Notes: generated by a model from the letters alone, not told the origin. DNA of 6,254 bases from an uncultured Bacteroidales bacterium (GCA_946184195.1 CAMHEP010000083.1:1-6254); one strand, 5' to 3'. Positions 1-6,005 are shown, numbered from the stretch's first letter. Translations and numbers: made by a program.

Positions 1-2748
1 ACATTAGATGGTAGTACGGTGAAATCTTCTAAAGAAGCTACGAGCTCAACTCTTCAAGTCGCTACTATGACTGTAAGTGGCGGATTTTTCGGATTGGGAA
101 AAACGGAGGGTAAGGCTCGCTATACAGCAACGGCTTCTACGGGTTATTATTTTGATGCTTGGTATACGAACTCTGGTTGTACTTCGGGAAAGCAAACAAC
201 AAACCCATATACGACAGGAACCACCACTTCCAATAAAACCTATATTTATTACGCCAAATTTATAGCTAATCCTTATTCCATTGCTTTCAATGGTAACGGA
301 GCAACCTCTGGCAACATGAGCAATAATCTTGCGATGACCTATGCAACAGCACAGAAATTGACAAGTAATGCTTATTCTCGTGCATATACTGTTACTTATA
401 ATGCAAATGGCGGTTCGTGTGAGACATCATCCGCAACAGCTACTTATACTTTTGCGGGCTGGAATACGGCTGCTAATGGGTCGGGTACCAACTATACGGA
501 CGGTCAAAGCGTAAATAATCTTACTACAACCAAGAATGGTACTGTTACTCTCTATGCAAAATGGAATAGCGCATCCGTGACGCTACCCGATGCAAGCAAA
601 GCCGGTGCAGTGTTTGATGGTTGGTTTATCGGTGATGACCGTATCGGATTTCAGGGTGAATCGTATACCCCGACGGCTAATGTAACACTTATTGCAAAGT
701 TCGTGGAAAAGTATGATTCGGAGGCGAGTTGGAACTATTCGGAGATGAAGGTTGACGATGTGCAAAGCAACGCGTTGGAATTGGTCCACTTCGATAACCC
801 CGCAGTATCAATTGTCAATACTAACATTAACCCAATCAACAATGGCAATGGTAAGGTCATCAAGTATGATTATGCTACCAATACCCTCATTGCACACAAT
901 GCTGGTACGGCAACTATTCGTTTTATTCAGGCGGAAACAGACAGTATCAACGCGGACACGGTGTATGTGACTATTACTGTAACTAAGCACGCCAATGCGC
1001 TTACCGTGAATGGTAGTGCGAACTATTCGGTGAATGCCTACATGGGCAATGAGGTAAATGTAGCCTTCAGCTCCGCCAATCCGGGCGATGCAGCGTATAC
1101 AGTAGTTCAGAACTTTGGTGCAAATTATGGCTCCTACCATGAGAGTGATAGTCGTCAGTATCTGAAAGCTGGACTTGCCCTTGGCTCTGCCCAGTGGACG
1201 GTGACACAGCAAGAGGACTATAAATACTATAGTGCTTCTACCACAATGACGCTGACTACACAAAAGATGGCTGAGAGTTCATGTTATGTCCTTCAGCGCT
1301 CAAGCGAAGAAAGCCTAAATACCATTACTCATGGTGCTGCTATGCAACTCAGTGGTCCTGGTAAAACCTTGAGTTTCCAAGCAAAGAAGACTCTATTAGC
1401 TGTCTCACATTTTTATGTAGAATATTCATCTGACGGAAGTACGTGGAAGGATATTGATAATCCTGATTTAGGGACGGACTATAGCACTTATACTTATGAT
1501 ATCAGCGGTTTAGATGCTAATTATATTCGTTTCGAAACAAAAACGGGTGCGACATTGTTTAAATATACAAAAAATGTCACAGTTACCCGAAAAACATATC
1601 TTAATGCCCCCGAGAGTTTAACGATAAACCGCAAGAGTGATTATACGTATATTTTCCCGGATGAGACAGGCTCGGCTGAATTGGAAATCGATTGGAGTTG
1701 TGTGAATGGTGGTGATTTTTTGTTGTCGACCAATAACCCTCATTTCCGTTTGAGCCAAAATACAATTACCAATACAGATTGTAACAGTGGTAAGACCACT
1801 ATTACCGTTTATTATGATGCAATAGCAGGTGGAACTGAGAACGCAAAACTCTTTATAGCCAATAAGGTATATAATACGGAGGTGAATCTTAACGGTGTTT
1901 GTCGTTTACGCGACCAAGCTATCAACTGGGCAGATGGAACCGATGTGATGCGTCCGGGCAACATCCTTACGAATATTGCATCAGCTGTGACGACGATTTC
2001 CTATGAGTCGGATGACCCATCAGTGATTCGTGTTGAAGGTAATCAGTTGGTAGCCGTGGCAAATGGTACGGCTCATATCACCGCAACAGCCGCTGAAACA
2101 AGTTATTACTATGGAGCTTCAGACACGAAGACTATTGAGGTAAGTGACCGTGTCGCACAGTGGATTGTGTGGAATCAATCGCTCATCGGACTGCGAATAG
2201 GTGACGCTGACCGTACACTGAATGCCTATGCTACATCCGATGAAGAATGCACCACTAATGGTAGCCGTGCCATTACTTATGTTTCAGACGATGAAAGTAT
2301 TGTGACCATCTTAGATGGCAACAAGTTGCACGTCGTCGGTCAGGGTACTACATATATCACGGCAACACAAGCCGGCGGGTATGATGTCGACTCGCATAAT
2401 TACATAGAAATTTCCAAACGTAATAAGGTGGTGGTGGCTCCTGCATCTGCAGGTTGTCATCCTATGTTCGAACTTGGTACAACCGCAGGAACATTGTATA
2501 GTATGGAGTTGGGACTTCCTGCTTTGCAATTTGAAGTGGATCTCAATAATTCTTACAATGGTCAGCCTGATAAACTATCTTTTGATTATCGTTGTGAGAA
2601 ATCGTGGGGTACATCAAGTGGAGACCTAATAGTTTCTCAATATTATAATGGAGAATGGCATGAAGTCCGCAATTGCGGTCACTTGTCCCCGAGCGATGAC
2701 TATACGCAAAGCCGATCGGATCCTCCACGGCCATGCCCACGACTTTGA
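1..2748 (+). CDS. Large repeat-rich surface protein, N-terminal-side fragment (partial at 5' end, ends at a frame break)
   Basis: This is probably an exported cell-surface or adhesin-like protein; no catalytic motif is visible. The frame is open from base 1, so the gene starts upstream; the GTG at 19 is only an internal Val codon, and any signal peptide lies outside the window. Counting residues from base 1, the order is: Listeria-Bacteroides (InlB B-like) repeats at about 21-237, with FAGWNTAANGSG and VTLYAKW signatures; two Ig-like regions at about 238-425; a jelly-roll-like module at 425-533; an Ig-like domain at 534-637; two BIG2-like domains at 638-814, each opening with an I-x-W strand; and the start of a second jelly-roll-like module. 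The last dozen residues before TGA are Pro/Arg-rich and unlike the rest, and the next frame continues the same fold. I therefore read this as the first part of one gene whose remainder runs to 5206. Partner and ligand are unknown. Confidence 0.85.
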   Translation, partial: TLDGSTVKSSKEATSSTLQVATMTVSGGFFGLGKTEGKARYTATASTGYYFDAWYTNSGCTSGKQTTNPYTTGTTTSNKTYIYYAKFIANPYSIAFNGNGATSGNMSNNLAMTYATAQKLTSNAYSRAYTVTYNANGGSCETSSATATYTFAGWNTAANGSGTNYTDGQSVNNLTTTKNGTVTLYAKWNSASVTLPDASKAGAVFDGWFIGDDRIGFQGESYTPTANVTLIAKFVEKYDSEASWNYSEMKVDDVQSNALELVHFDNPAVSIVNTNINPINNGNGKVIKYDYATNTLIAHNAGTATIRFIQAETDSINADTVYVTITVTKHANALTVNGSANYSVNAYMGNEVNVAFSSANPGDAAYTVVQNFGANYGSYHESDSRQYLKAGLALGSAQWTVTQQEDYKYYSASTTMTLTTQKMAESSCYVLQRSSEESLNTITHGAAMQLSGPGKTLSFQAKKTLLAVSHFYVEYSSDGSTWKDIDNPDLGTDYSTYTYDISGLDANYIRFETKTGATLFKYTKNVTVTRKTYLNAPESLTINRKSDYTYIFPDETGSAELEIDWSCVNGGDFLLSTNNPHFRLSQNTITNTDCNSGKTTITVYYDAIAGGTENAKLFIANKVYNTEVNLNGVCRLRDQAINWADGTDVMRPGNILTNIASAVTTISYESDDPSVIRVEGNQLVAVANGTAHITATAAETSYYYGASDTKTIEVSDRVAQWIVWNQSLIGLRIGDADRTLNAYATSDEECTTNGSRAITYVSDDESIVTILDGNKLHVVGQGTTYITATQAGGYDVDSHNYIEISKRNKVVVAPASAGCHPMFELGTTAGTLYSMELGLPALQFEVDLNNSYNGQPDKLSFDYRCEKSWGTSSGDLIVSQYYNGEWHEVRNCGHLSPSDDYTQSRSDPPRPCPRL
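61..711 (+). repeat. Listeria-Bacteroides (InlB B-type) repeat region, about three units
   Basis: Degenerate protein repeats, recognisable by an aromatic-x-GW or AW core followed by a Tyr-x-x-(Gly/Asn) loop and a closing V/I-T-L-Y/I-A-K-W/F strand. Unit 1 (about 61-264) has YYFDAWYT and YIYYAKF. Unit 2 (about 268-567) has an extended opening (IAFNGNGATSG, then VTYNANGG), FAGWNTAANGSG, YTDGQSV and VTLYAKW. Unit 3 (about 568-711) has FDGWFIGDDRI, YTPTANVTL and IAKF. The family is a small beta-grasp-like extracellular domain found in Listeria internalins and many Bacteroidales surface proteins. The repeats are clear at protein level but not as exact DNA repeats. Confidence 0.8.
721..1272 (+). 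other. Two Ig-like domains (BIG2-like, then a divergent one)
   Basis: The first (about 721-990) shows a BIG2-like pattern: a strand ending in a variable loop, then NTLIAHNAGTATIRFIQ and a closing strand VYVTITVTKH. The second (about 991-1272) begins ALTVNGSANYSVNAYMGNEV and ends with TVTQQEDYKYYSASTTM followed by LTTQ. It is more divergent, and I assign it to the Ig-like beta-sandwich group only by its strand pattern. Both probably act as spacers holding the protein's distal repeats away from the cell. Confidence 0.5.
1273..1905 (+). repeat. Supra-domain module copy 1: jelly-roll-like domain plus Ig-like domain
   Basis: Residues encoded at about 1273-1599 resemble a carbohydrate-binding or MAM-like beta-jelly-roll: KTLSFQAKKT, FYVEYSSDGSTWKDI, a loop, then YDISGLDANYIRFETKTGA and VTVTRKTYL. 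An Ig-like domain follows (about 1600-1905) with FRLSQNTITNTDCNSG, a conserved Cys, and TTITVYYDA. The same pair in the same order recurs at 2443-3150. The binding activity is inferred from the fold only; no ligand can be named. Confidence 0.55.
1912..2442 (+). repeat. Two tandem BIG2-like domains
   Basis: Unit one (about 1912-2142) opens with DQAINWADG and has YESDDPSVIRVEGNQLV followed by AVANGTAHITATAAE. Unit two (about 2146-2442) opens with AQWIVWNQS and has YVSDDESIVTILDGNKLHVV followed by GQGTTYITATQAGG. The shared S-D-D-x-S-(V/I)-x-x-(V/L/I) strand and the G-T-(A/T)-x-I-T-A-T strand are the hallmark of bacterial Ig-like group 2 domains. A third relative lies at 3152-3421 in the other frame. 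Confidence 0.75.
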
Positions 2749-3150
2749 CGATATCTCGCTCAACCGTAACACAACGCACTTACGATTCTATCGTGCAGCC
2801 GGTGGAACGGGGTATCACCACGTAGCGAATATTGAAGTTTCAATGGCTCAATATATTGAGGCGGAACAGCCTGAGCAGATTGTTGCTGCTGTCAATGAAA
2901 CTAAACTCACTCCTATACAGATTAATTACTCTGGCGTATCAGGAATGATGACCATGAGCTTGACCGGTCATAACCCCAATTTTACTTTGGATAAGAACGT
3001 TATCGAGGAGACAAGTTGTGGTAGCCGCGGTAGTGAAATACTACAAGTTGGTTTCCGTATGACGTATGCATCAGATAGTGAGAAAGATACACTGACCATC
3101 ACGGATGGAGAACATACGCGTACTATTTATTTGAACGCTATGACACAGGC
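2443..3150 (+). repeat. Supra-domain module copy 2: jelly-roll-like domain (split by the frame break) plus Ig-like domain
   Basis: This is a second copy of the 1273-1905 arrangement: LSFDYRCEKSW, LIVSQYYNGEWHEVRNCG, then after the frame break DISLNRNTTHLRFYR and IEVSMAQYI. An Ig-like domain follows with FTLDKNVIEETSCGSRG, a conserved Cys at the matching place, and TIYLNAM. The parallel W-x-x-(V/I), D-I-S-x-L/N, (I/L)-R-F and Cys positions support a duplication. The frame break is inside the jelly-roll, so neither fragment alone could fold this domain. Confidence 0.55.
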
Positions 3151-5206
3151 TTTGGACCGTGTTATTATTTGGACTTTGCCTGATGAGCAGAACTTGTATA
3201 CAATCCAAAATGTAGCTCTTAGTGCAGACTGCCGTACTACAACCGACCTACCTGCTGGTGATGTTATCTTTACGTTGGATGAAAGTTCTACGACGGGTGT
3301 CATCAACGACGGAGTCCTGTCCTTTACACACGAAGGAACAGCAGTCATTACAGCATCTGTAGCAACCGATTCCGCTTATACGGATGCTACGCCCATCACA
3401 AAGACTATCCATGTGGCTAAGACTCCTACTTCTATCACTGCCGCTCCTACGGCAATGACCTTAGTGTTCGGTCGGGGCTTAGAGGATATCGTACTGGATG
3501 GTGGAGAGGCAGCAAATACGTTCAACGACGCTGCTGTGGAAGGCTCTTTTAGTGCCGTGAGCGGCGATGTCAGCACGGTAGGTTTACACGACGTTACCGT
3601 TCGTTTCACTCCTACTAATACAGACCTCTATGCAACAAGCGACGCTATCGTTAGTGTCTCTGTCGCTAACAACATCTTCACCGTGGATGGCGAGTGGGGT
3701 ACGGACACCAACTGGAGCGCAGGCGATACGCCTCGTGCGGACGAGGATGTTACCATCGCTGCCAATGTCACCATCACGGGCGATGTGGAGGTCAATAGCC
3801 TCACCATCACCGATGGCAACACCGTGACTTTGGCTGTGACAGGCTCGCTGACCATCAACAATAGCTCTGTGGAGCAACCTGCTTATGGTAACATGGTGGT
3901 CAAGGAGGGGGGTGAGATTATCCTCAATGGCGGTGAGACCAAGGTAAACAACTTCACCATCGAGGCTTCTATCGGCGATAATAGTCATCAGGCTAAGTCC
4001 GGCGAGATAGAGGGTATTGACCACCTCGCAATCAGTGGCGACGCATACTTCGTCCTCATGCTCGACCAGTCGGGACGATGCTCCACCGGTTGGTACCATA
4101 TATCCGTACCGTTCCCTGTAGACGTGATGACCGGTATCGTGGCACGCTGGGATGACACCGACATGACTGGCTATGAGGAAGGTCTGCGCAACGAGCGTGA
4201 CTACGCTATCATGGATTATCACGAGGAGATACGGGCTACCGGCAAATATGGTTGGAAGAAGTTCCGCGGCATCATGATGCCGGGTAAGGGCTACTCCATG
4301 ACCATCAACAACACGGCCGCTTACTATCGCTTCAAGAAAGCTTCCGGCTATGCCGTTGAACAACTCGCTGAACTGCAAGCTCAGCGTTCGGCAGGCGACG
4401 CTCCTGACTGCGGTTGGAATGCACTGGGTAACGGTATGCTCAATATTGCTAATCTGATTGATAATGATATACTGGTGCAGATGCACGACCATGCTACGAA
4501 GACCTATCAGACCTACCTTGCAAGCGAGGTTTCCTTCGCCGTGGGTTCGTCCTTCTTCTTCCAAGCTTCCTCCGACGCGCAGGCTGTGGCTATGGAACTG
4601 AGTGCTATGCACGATTATTTGCGTGCTCCTCAGGCTCGTTTCGCAACGGCGGACGAACGCTACACCGTATCACTCACTGCATCGGGAGCTAACCGCTACG
4701 ATGACCGCGTATTCGTCTCGGCTAATGAGGACGCACTCTATAGCTATCAGGCTGGTCGTGACGTGGCTAAGATGGGTGATGTCACCGAGGCTACTATCTC
4801 ACAGATATGGTGCGAGGCGTACGGACAGCAACTATGCCGCGCCGAACTGCCGCTCATCAACGATAACGCTACCTTCCCACTGGGTATCTTTAGCCCCAAA
4901 GCAGGTGAGTATATCCTCTCTGCACAGAACGGTCCCGCTAATGGCGAGTTATGGCTTACCTACGAGGATGTACCGGTTTGGAACCTGAGCGATGGTGATT
5001 ATACCTTGTCCCTCGGACGCGGTACCATCAATGGCTACGCTCTCCATCTCGTCATCGACCGCACGCAACCCGCTACTCCGACCGATGCTGAGAATATTAC
5101 AGCTGAGCATGACGGCGTGAAGAAGGTCCTTATCAATAACGTGCTCTATATCGTGCGTGATGGCATGATTTTTGACGCTACCGGTACGAAAATTGAATTA
5201 CAATAA
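2648..5206 (+). CDS. Large surface protein, C-terminal-side fragment (continuation of the upstream gene in the +1 frame)
   Basis: This is the continuation of the preceding surface protein. The ATG at 2648 is the first possible start after a stop at 2627-2629, but the first 20 or so residues are not a signal peptide and resemble out-of-frame sequence. Native-looking coding appears only from about 2711 (ADRILHGHAHDF). Counting from the 2648 ATG, the order is: end of a jelly-roll-like module (to about 71); an Ig-like domain (72-168); a BIG2-like domain with a VIIW opening strand (169-258); an MBG-like Ig domain (259-339); a short beta-helix-like region opening with GEWGTDTNWSAGD (341-430); and a large C-terminal module (455-820) with motifs GWYHISVPFPVDV, GKYGWKKFRG and QLCRAELPLIN. 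A final tail (824-852) contains KKVLINNVLYIVRDG. Comparable tails end many Bacteroidales surface proteins and may act in export or anchoring; that role is inferred. The stop lies 8 nt before the next gene. Confidence 0.85.
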   Translation: MENGMKSAIAVTCPRAMTIRKADRILHGHAHDFDDISLNRNTTHLRFYRAAGGTGYHHVANIEVSMAQYIEAEQPEQIVAAVNETKLTPIQINYSGVSGMMTMSLTGHNPNFTLDKNVIEETSCGSRGSEILQVGFRMTYASDSEKDTLTITDGEHTRTIYLNAMTQALDRVIIWTLPDEQNLYTIQNVALSADCRTTTDLPAGDVIFTLDESSTTGVINDGVLSFTHEGTAVITASVATDSAYTDATPITKTIHVAKTPTSITAAPTAMTLVFGRGLEDIVLDGGEAANTFNDAAVEGSFSAVSGDVSTVGLHDVTVRFTPTNTDLYATSDAIVSVSVANNIFTVDGEWGTDTNWSAGDTPRADEDVTIAANVTITGDVEVNSLTITDGNTVTLAVTGSLTINNSSVEQPAYGNMVVKEGGEIILNGGETKVNNFTIEASIGDNSHQAKSGEIEGIDHLAISGDAYFVLMLDQSGRCSTGWYHISVPFPVDVMTGIVARWDDTDMTGYEEGLRNERDYAIMDYHEEIRATGKYGWKKFRGIMMPGKGYSMTINNTAAYYRFKKASGYAVEQLAELQAQRSAGDAPDCGWNALGNGMLNIANLIDNDILVQMHDHATKTYQTYLASEVSFAVGSSFFFQASSDAQAVAMELSAMHDYLRAPQARFATADERYTVSLTASGANRYDDRVFVSANEDALYSYQAGRDVAKMGDVTEATISQIWCEAYGQQLCRAELPLINDNATFPLGIFSPKAGEYILSAQNGPANGELWLTYEDVPVWNLSDGDYTLSLGRGTINGYALHLVIDRTQPATPTDAENITAEHDGVKKVLINNVLYIVRDGMIFDATGTKIELQ
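2680..2748 (+). other. Frame break inside the surface-protein gene (+1 shift)
   Basis: The upstream reading frame (codons starting at base 1, 4, 7...) ends at TGA 2746-2748. The downstream frame is one base later and runs to 5206. Domain continuity (W-x-E-V at 2656-2667, then LNRNTTHLRFYR from 2759) shows that both belong to one jelly-roll-like module. Codons from about 2711 onward look native in the second frame, whereas the upstream frame turns Pro/Arg-rich there, so the extra base (or two missing bases) lies roughly at 2680-2711. The CCCC run at 2687-2690 is a candidate. It may be a true mutation, phase-variation-like slippage, or an assembly error. Confidence 0.8.
3152..3664 (+). other. 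BIG2-like domain followed by an MBG-like Ig domain
   Basis: About 3152-3421 matches the upstream BIG2-like units: opening VIIWTLPDE, middle GVINDGVLSFTHEGTAVITA, closing TKTIHVAK. About 3422-3664 has the MBG-type layout common in Bacteroidetes surface proteins: an opening LVFGRGLEDIVLDGGEA, then VGLHDVTVRFTPTNTDLYAT and a closing VSVSVAN strand. These are likely structural spacers. Confidence 0.6.
3668..4009 (+). other. Short beta-helix-like region
   Basis: This begins with G-x-W-x-x-x-x-N-W-S-x-G (GEWGTDTNWSAGD), an entry motif I know from Bacteroidetes surface proteins, and continues with regularly spaced short strands (VTIAANVTITGDV, VNSLTITDGNTVTL, GSLTINN, NMVVKEGGEIIL). The regular T/N/G/V periodicity suggests two to four turns of a parallel beta-helix or solenoid. 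At DNA level the accatcac-type words recur, which fits the periodic protein but not a true tandem array. Confidence 0.55.
4010..5203 (+). other. Bacteroidales-type C-terminal module and conserved tail
   Basis: This is a long C-terminal module that I recognise by pattern from other Bacteroidales surface proteins. It shows YFVLMLDQSG, GWYHISVPFPVDVMTGI, YAIMDYHEE, GKYGWKKFRGIMMPGKGYS, NALGNGMLNIANL, VSFAVGSSFFFQA, YTVSLTASG, GIFSPKAGEY and NGYALHLVID. The end, HDGVKKVLINNVLYIVRDG followed by MIFDATGTKIELQ, resembles the tails (R/K-K-V-L-I-x-x-x-L/I-Y/F-I-x-R-D-G) ending many Bacteroidetes exported proteins. That resemblance suggests a sorting or anchoring role, perhaps a type IX secretion relative, which is inferred and not shown. 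Base composition here is clearly richer in G+C than at the 5' end. Confidence 0.6.
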
Positions 5207-5214
5207 TTTAAGAA

Positions 5215-5367
5215 ATGAAGAAGATTTATATCAATCCGCTTACCATTGAGGTAAAGGCATTCTGTGGTGGCAAACTGATGGGTGACCCGCTTATCATGGC
5301 TGGGTCTGGTGAAGATTTGGAACCCGCACCCGGCTTCCGTCCGGCTCAGCCTCAAGTGCAACCCTAA
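5215..5367 (+). CDS. 50-residue MKK...P...AGSG small peptide of unknown function
   Basis: A short open frame starting with ATG 8 nt after the surface-protein stop and ending with TAA 13 nt before the peptidase gene. The peptide opens MKKIYINPLTIEVKAF, has a CGG at 17-19, then LIMAGSGEDLEP (27-37) and a Pro/Gln-rich end. It has no full signal peptide and no membrane helix. Short peptides with an MKK-x-Y-x-x-P opening and a central (L/M)-A-G-S-G step are, from memory, common in Bacteroidales and mostly unnamed. The position between two genes with minimal gaps argues that it is translated. It could be a precursor peptide processed by the adjacent peptidase, for example near the Ala-Gly at 29-30 or after Gly18-Gly19; this is inference. 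It could also be a small regulatory or secreted peptide. Confidence 0.65.
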   Translation: MKKIYINPLTIEVKAFCGGKLMGDPLIMAGSGEDLEPAPGFRPAQPQVQP

Positions 5368-5380
5368 CACAGAATAGCCG

Positions 5381-5836
5381 ATGCCGCATCTGGTGGACAA
5401 CGATATATTGCTGCCGGAGATAGGACGAATGCTCAGCGAAGGGCGTGAGGTGCGTTTCACACCTACTGGAGTGAGCATGCGTCCGTGGATTGAAGGGGGT
5501 ACGGATTCGGTGGTTTTGCACCGCGTGGACACTCACATCCGCGCGGGGCAAATCGTTTTATGTAAGGTCGGCTCACGCTTCGTCCTGCATCGCCTATGGC
5601 AGGTGCACTCCGACGGTTCTCTCACACTCCGAGGAGATGGTAACCTGACTGGCGAAGAGCATTGTCGCCGTGAAGATGTCATGGGACGTGTTGTCGCTAT
5701 ATACGATGACCGCGGACGACGCAAATGCCTTATTGAGTCTACCTGCTGGCTCCAACTTCCTTTCATACTCAGGAAATACGGACTCAAATTTTACCGCAAG
5801 ATAATTCTCCCTCTTCGTGCCCGAAAAAATGCTTAA
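5381..5836 (+). CDS. S24/S26-family serine peptidase (signal-peptidase-like)
   Basis: A 151-residue protein with the S24/S26 fold signatures: GVSMRPWI with Ser32 as the likely nucleophile, VLHRL with His70, and LRGDGN with Asp86. Ser followed by His in place of Lys, plus a downstream Asp, is the pattern of SipW/ER-type signal peptidases, whereas the bacterial LepB type uses Ser-Lys. It should cut a peptide bond in a small substrate. There is no N-terminal membrane helix; the C-terminus (about 124-149) is basic and hydrophobic and might touch the membrane. A stop at 5375-5377 in the same frame makes the ATG at 5381 the natural start. The gene follows the small peptide by 13 nt and ends 9 nt before a strong terminator, so it is probably the last gene of the surface-protein operon. 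The substrate is unknown; the neighbouring peptide or the surface protein are the obvious candidates. Confidence 0.8.
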   Translation: MPHLVDNDILLPEIGRMLSEGREVRFTPTGVSMRPWIEGGTDSVVLHRVDTHIRAGQIVLCKVGSRFVLHRLWQVHSDGSLTLRGDGNLTGEEHCRREDVMGRVVAIYDDRGRRKCLIESTCWLQLPFILRKYGLKFYRKIILPLRARKNA

Positions 5837-5845
5837 TAGCATAAA

Positions 5846-5880
5846 GCCGTTTCGCGAATGCCGCGAAACGGCGTTTTTTT
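5846..5880 (+). terminator. Rho-independent terminator
   Basis: A perfect 11-bp stem (GCCGTTTCGCG at 5846-5856 pairing with CGCGAAACGGC at 5862-5872), a 5-nt loop AATGC, then G and seven T residues. It lies 9 nt after the peptidase stop and closes the transcription unit containing the surface protein, peptide and peptidase. The left flank has only a short A run, so it should act mainly on + strand transcripts. Confidence 0.95.
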
Positions 5881-5899
5881 GTAAAAAAGTACCTAAAGG

Positions 5900-5931
5900 T
5901 TTGCACGATTCAGAAAAAAAGCGTAACTTTG
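5900..5931 (+). promoter_or_regulatory. Bacteroidales-type promoter for the endonuclease gene
   Basis: TTTG at 5900-5903, a 20-nt spacer, then TAACTTTG at 5924-5931. This fits the Bacteroides primary sigma factor consensus (TTTG at -33, TAnnTTTG at -7) exactly in sequence and within its usual spacing. Transcription would start at about 5937-5942, giving a leader of roughly 65-70 nt before the ATG at 6006. The leader is AT-rich and has no Shine-Dalgarno sequence, as is usual in this phylum. Confidence 0.9.
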
Positions 5932-5935
5932 TAGG

Positions 5936-5950
5936 CTCTTTGCATAAGAG
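5936..5950 (+). promoter_or_regulatory. Small inverted repeat at the predicted transcript start
   Basis: CTCTT (5936-5940) and AAGAG (5946-5950) flank a 5-nt centre, just after the -7 element. It could be a 5'-end hairpin that protects the mRNA, or a weak operator. Five base pairs is short and may be chance. Confidence 0.25.
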
Positions 5951-5962
5951 GCTTTATTTACC

Positions 5963-5989
5963 TTAAATAACGATGTACTATTAAATAAC
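5963..5989 (+). repeat. Short direct repeat TTAAATAAC in the 5' leader
   Basis: TTAAATAAC occurs at 5963-5971 and again at 5981-5989, 18 bp apart start to start, in the AT-rich leader of the endonuclease gene. The function is unknown; in such AT-rich sequence it may be chance. Confidence 0.3.
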
Positions 5990-6005
5990 ATTTATCTACA
6001 TTATC

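Noticed and set aside
19..21. GTG at 19 as the start of the surface protein
   Set aside because: The frame is open back to base 1 and there is no signal peptide after it, so the real start lies upstream of the window.
808..1263. A 151-codon open frame on the minus strand
   Set aside because: It is antisense to Ig-like domains with clear signatures, and its product is Ile/Arg/Cys-rich with no family resemblance.
2648..2710. ATG at 2648 as a genuine independent start
   Set aside because: The following residues are not a signal peptide, they overlap in-frame domain sequence of the upstream frame (YYNGEWHEV), and no promoter or gap is present.
3750..3860. Recurring accatcac-like words as a possible tandem repeat array
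   Set aside because: The words are irregularly spaced and follow the Thr-Ile-Thr periodicity of the protein, so they reflect beta-strand coding and not a DNA repeat or CRISPR.
3584..4612. A 342-codon open frame on the minus strand
   Set aside because: It is antisense to the beta-helix and C-terminal module of the surface protein, whose codons and domains are clearly real. The translated minus-strand product has no recognisable domain and is best explained by codon bias of the coding strand.
4602..4988. A 128-codon open frame on the plus strand inside the surface-protein gene
   Set aside because: It lies wholly within the C-terminal module in another frame, and its product looks like an Arg/Ser/Thr-rich shadow translation.
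5146..5551. Overlapping minus-strand frames across the peptide and peptidase genes
   Set aside because: They are antisense to a peptidase with intact active-site motifs and to the spacing-constrained peptide gene; no promoter or family signature is present.
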